DNA of 64,000 nucleotides from Nectonema munidae (lineage: Eukaryota > Nematomorpha > Nectonematoida > Nectonematidae): the NCBI GenBank assembly GCA_030549495.1, contig JAUIRK010000927.1, forward strand, positions 434,001-498,000, in the 5' to 3' direction. The translations under genes and the position numbers were made by a program. Under the pieces are notes generated by a model. The model searched no databases. It saw only the letters and a program-made list of their open reading frames with translations, and was not told where the DNA came from. Shown here one piece after another: positions 61,527-64,000 of the stretch. Position 1 is the first letter of the stretch. Every line of letters begins with the position of its first letter.

Positions 61527-64000
61527 TGTAAAATAGATTAATTTTGTTTCACAAAAACGATTTATTTACTGCTAGATTTTTGAAAAAAAAAAGTAAACTT
61601 TGGTCAAAACTAAGAAGAACTTATATTTCCTTTTTGCAAAAATGACATAAAAGTTTTGATCATCATATTACTTCAAAAGAAAAATAGAAAAAATCTTTTC
61701 GCTTGAGGAAGATAATCAGTTTTGCCTTGTTCACTTAATCTGATTTGTCCTTAGGATTGACCAATCATACTTCCTGAGAGTGTGTAAAGTTGCATCAGTA
61801 CTGTACATAGTAAGTACAATGATGCACGCGTATTTCGGATGAGAATGAATACTAATAAATAACAATAATCATCGTTGACCTATTTAATTCGTATTTGCAT
61901 TTGACCTTGAAATTTCGCAAAATGTGAATAGGGAAATGCGAAATTAATTAAATAATATTAATCGTGACGTTGTCTTCTATTGAATACAAATACTAAAGTT
62001 TAGCAGGCGCACAAAGATCCATAAAAATATATCTGCATAATGTCATTCATCTTCTTCTCTATATCATGACGTCTTAAATCTTGTTCCAGGAAGAGTGAGT
62101 GAGTAATGAGGAATGGTTGTGAGGGGAATACACCACCATAACTAGTTAGCAAGACGCCATCTACAGCCGCTACACTTGCCAAATTTTGGTGTTGGGTGTG
62201 TTGCAGAGCTTTTAAAAATCCAGAATCAATTATTCATGGATATGATGATGTCTATGCATATTTCATCCTGCTTTTCGTCGTTAGGAAGGAAAAGCTCTTC
62301 AATTATTCATGCCGACAAATTATATTTATTCTCTTTTGTGAAAAAGCGGTGAATTATGCGCGCGCCATCATCCATGAAGAAGGTCTTTTTCGCCATCAGA
62401 CAAAATTTTCTTCATGCAAAATCAACATCCATTCGGTTATTAGTAGAGTGAGTAGTAGTCAGTCAGAAAGAGGTTTATTGAAATTCCTTTCCAATTGGAT
62501 ACATTAATCATAAGGCAAATTGCTCCTGAACTTTCATTTTAGTTAGTTATGTATTTGAGTGATAGGTATACTTCTTTATTGATTTCATGAATTTATTCAA
62601 ATTAGAGATATGGAAAATGGTGTATCGCGTTTCATATTTCCAATGCCATTTTCTCTTTTAATTTCTTGCTTTTATATGATGAAAATGCCTTAAAATTTAA
62701 AATGTTAGATAAGATTTATTAAGTATAGTTGCTTAGTGAGTTAGTTATAAAAAATTCTAATTGAGCAATATTAATAGTCATTATACTTAATTAATAATAC
62801 TTTAATTAAATTTTAAATGCAAAGTACAGCAACGCTTACCTAATGCGCCCTTAGGATCAGCTTTGCCTCCCCTGGCCTTAAAATCTTAAAATTTTAACCT
62901 AAACTTTTCATATCATTTTTTATCAGCTAACTTGTCCAAAGTGCGATTTCCGTTTGGACATTTAAGATTGCATAGAGTGAAGAAAATTTTTTTTTTTTTA
63001 ATAATTTTTCCACTTGTAAAATGAACTTTTTCGAAATTTAAAACATTTTTAAGCCACAATTTCCACTTTGTTTTTATATCCTTCTTGAAAATTGTACTCT
63101 GTGAATTCTTTTGATTCTATTTTAGAGCTTTCTAACTTGAGGGTTTCGGTATTTTTGTAAACCGTTAATAATTTTAAAGTTAGTTGCAATGAGTTATTCA
63201 TTTCTCAAAATCAAATTTCAAATTTAAAATTATATTGATAATATTTTTACATGTTTATTTTCTTTTTGTTTTCAAAAAAAGATATTGGTAAAAATAAAAG
63301 AGAGTTCAAACCAAAATTTTTTGGTTTCAGCCAAATGTTTTACTATTTGCTAAAAATATTAATAGTAATTTGGCATGTAATATTACATTCCCAGAAAGTG
63401 TGATACCAGATCAAAAAAACTTGAAAGCCGATGATTTAAATGTCATCATTTTGATGTCATAATGAAAAGTCTATTGATTTTTAATTGAAATTAGAAGAGA
63501 CAAAAACTCAATTTTATTAATGGTCAAATCGAAACAATATATGAAACATAACTGAATTGGATCATTTGAAAATCTAAACAATTGCTAGATATATTTATCC
63601 ATTTTAATAATTTACAATAAAATTAAGGTTCAACTATTATGAGAAACATAATAAAACACAAATGTAAAATCTTTGTTTACTTTTAATCTAATTGATTCAT
63701 TATGTACAGGATGAGATAAACATATAAAATACATTAGTGTAATAGACAATAGTTCCCAAAGTGTTCGATAGCGCGCTCACGTGGTGTTTTGAAATTCTTA
63801 GAGGGTTGAGGGTGGGGGAGGAGTTGTGAAAACTTACGAATAACGAATATTTTTTTATTTTTTCACGATTGAAACAAAGAAATATTTGGTACAATTTATG
63901 TGATAGCTGTCATATTCTGCAAAATAATAATTTTTTATAAATAGCTATAACTTTTGGATATAAAAAAAAAGCTAAAATTCTCTTCCAAGTATTTGGAAGT
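61527..64000. other. Intergenic to window end: no feature supported
   Basis: AT-rich. The frames 62000-62182 (minus) and 62196-62507 (plus) lie close together near a slightly richer stretch but have no recognised family. A T-rich, homopolymer-laden zone spans 62980-63330. Confidence 0.35.

Noticed and set aside
62000-62507. Head-to-head ORFs (62000-62182 minus, 62196-62507 plus) as a divergent gene pair
   Set aside because: Neither starts at a convincing ATG context, no family match, and both are of chance length in this composition.

Overview
The window is AT-rich, intron-rich animal nuclear DNA. Two conserved eukaryotic genes, O-GlcNAcase (OGA) and the DNA polymerase delta small subunit (POLD2), can be read as exon chains whose splice phases agree, and an intronless class A GPCR lies between OGA exons. 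The introns are of two kinds: minimal ones (61 bp and 72 bp) and long ones (up to about 7.6 kb) filled with transposons. This fits an invertebrate metazoan with divergent proteins and a heavy DNA-transposon load. The species cannot be fixed from the sequence; a fast-evolving parasitic lineage is possible but only a guess.

Layout, all host genes on the + strand. 739-19591: the C-terminal half of OGA (eight exons; stalk plus C-terminal acetyltransferase-like domain, with the catalytic GH84 part off the left edge). 2774-3838: the GPCR, nested in an OGA intron on the same strand. 19592-25721: intergenic, with LINE and pogo/Tigger remnants. 25722-46443: POLD2 in eight exons, apparently complete but with a one-base frame change near its 3' end. 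46444-64000: gene-poor; a MULE transposase remnant, a tandem pair of 523-bp repeats, several TIR elements, a GC-rich island with promoter-like motifs at 53.9-54.7 kb, and a broken invertebrate mobile-element gene at 56.9-57.7 kb. No other host gene is convincing there.

Mobile elements are the most informative layer. Several have exact ends and target-site duplications (TSDs): hAT-type elements at 10170-10625, 11410-14958, 11958-12160, 26748-27355, 42721-45350 and 53148-53440; a 583-bp TIR element at 14139-14721; two 137-bp piggyBac-type MITEs at 39292-39428 and 61390-61526; a Harbinger-like MITE at 58280-58436. Two copies of one repeat (11.4-12.4 kb and, inverted, 42.1-45.8 kb) each carry an insertion the other lacks, so each serves as the empty site for the other. 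tRNA-derived SINE copies, CR1/Jockey-like LINE fragments, two Tigger fragments and a GC-rich retroelement RNase H fossil complete the picture.

No CRISPR array, rRNA or functional tRNA gene was seen. The strongest novelty candidates are the nested GPCR, the frame change and ambiguous exon junctions in POLD2, the large foldback with 42-bp internal tandem repeats, and the reciprocal empty-site pair.
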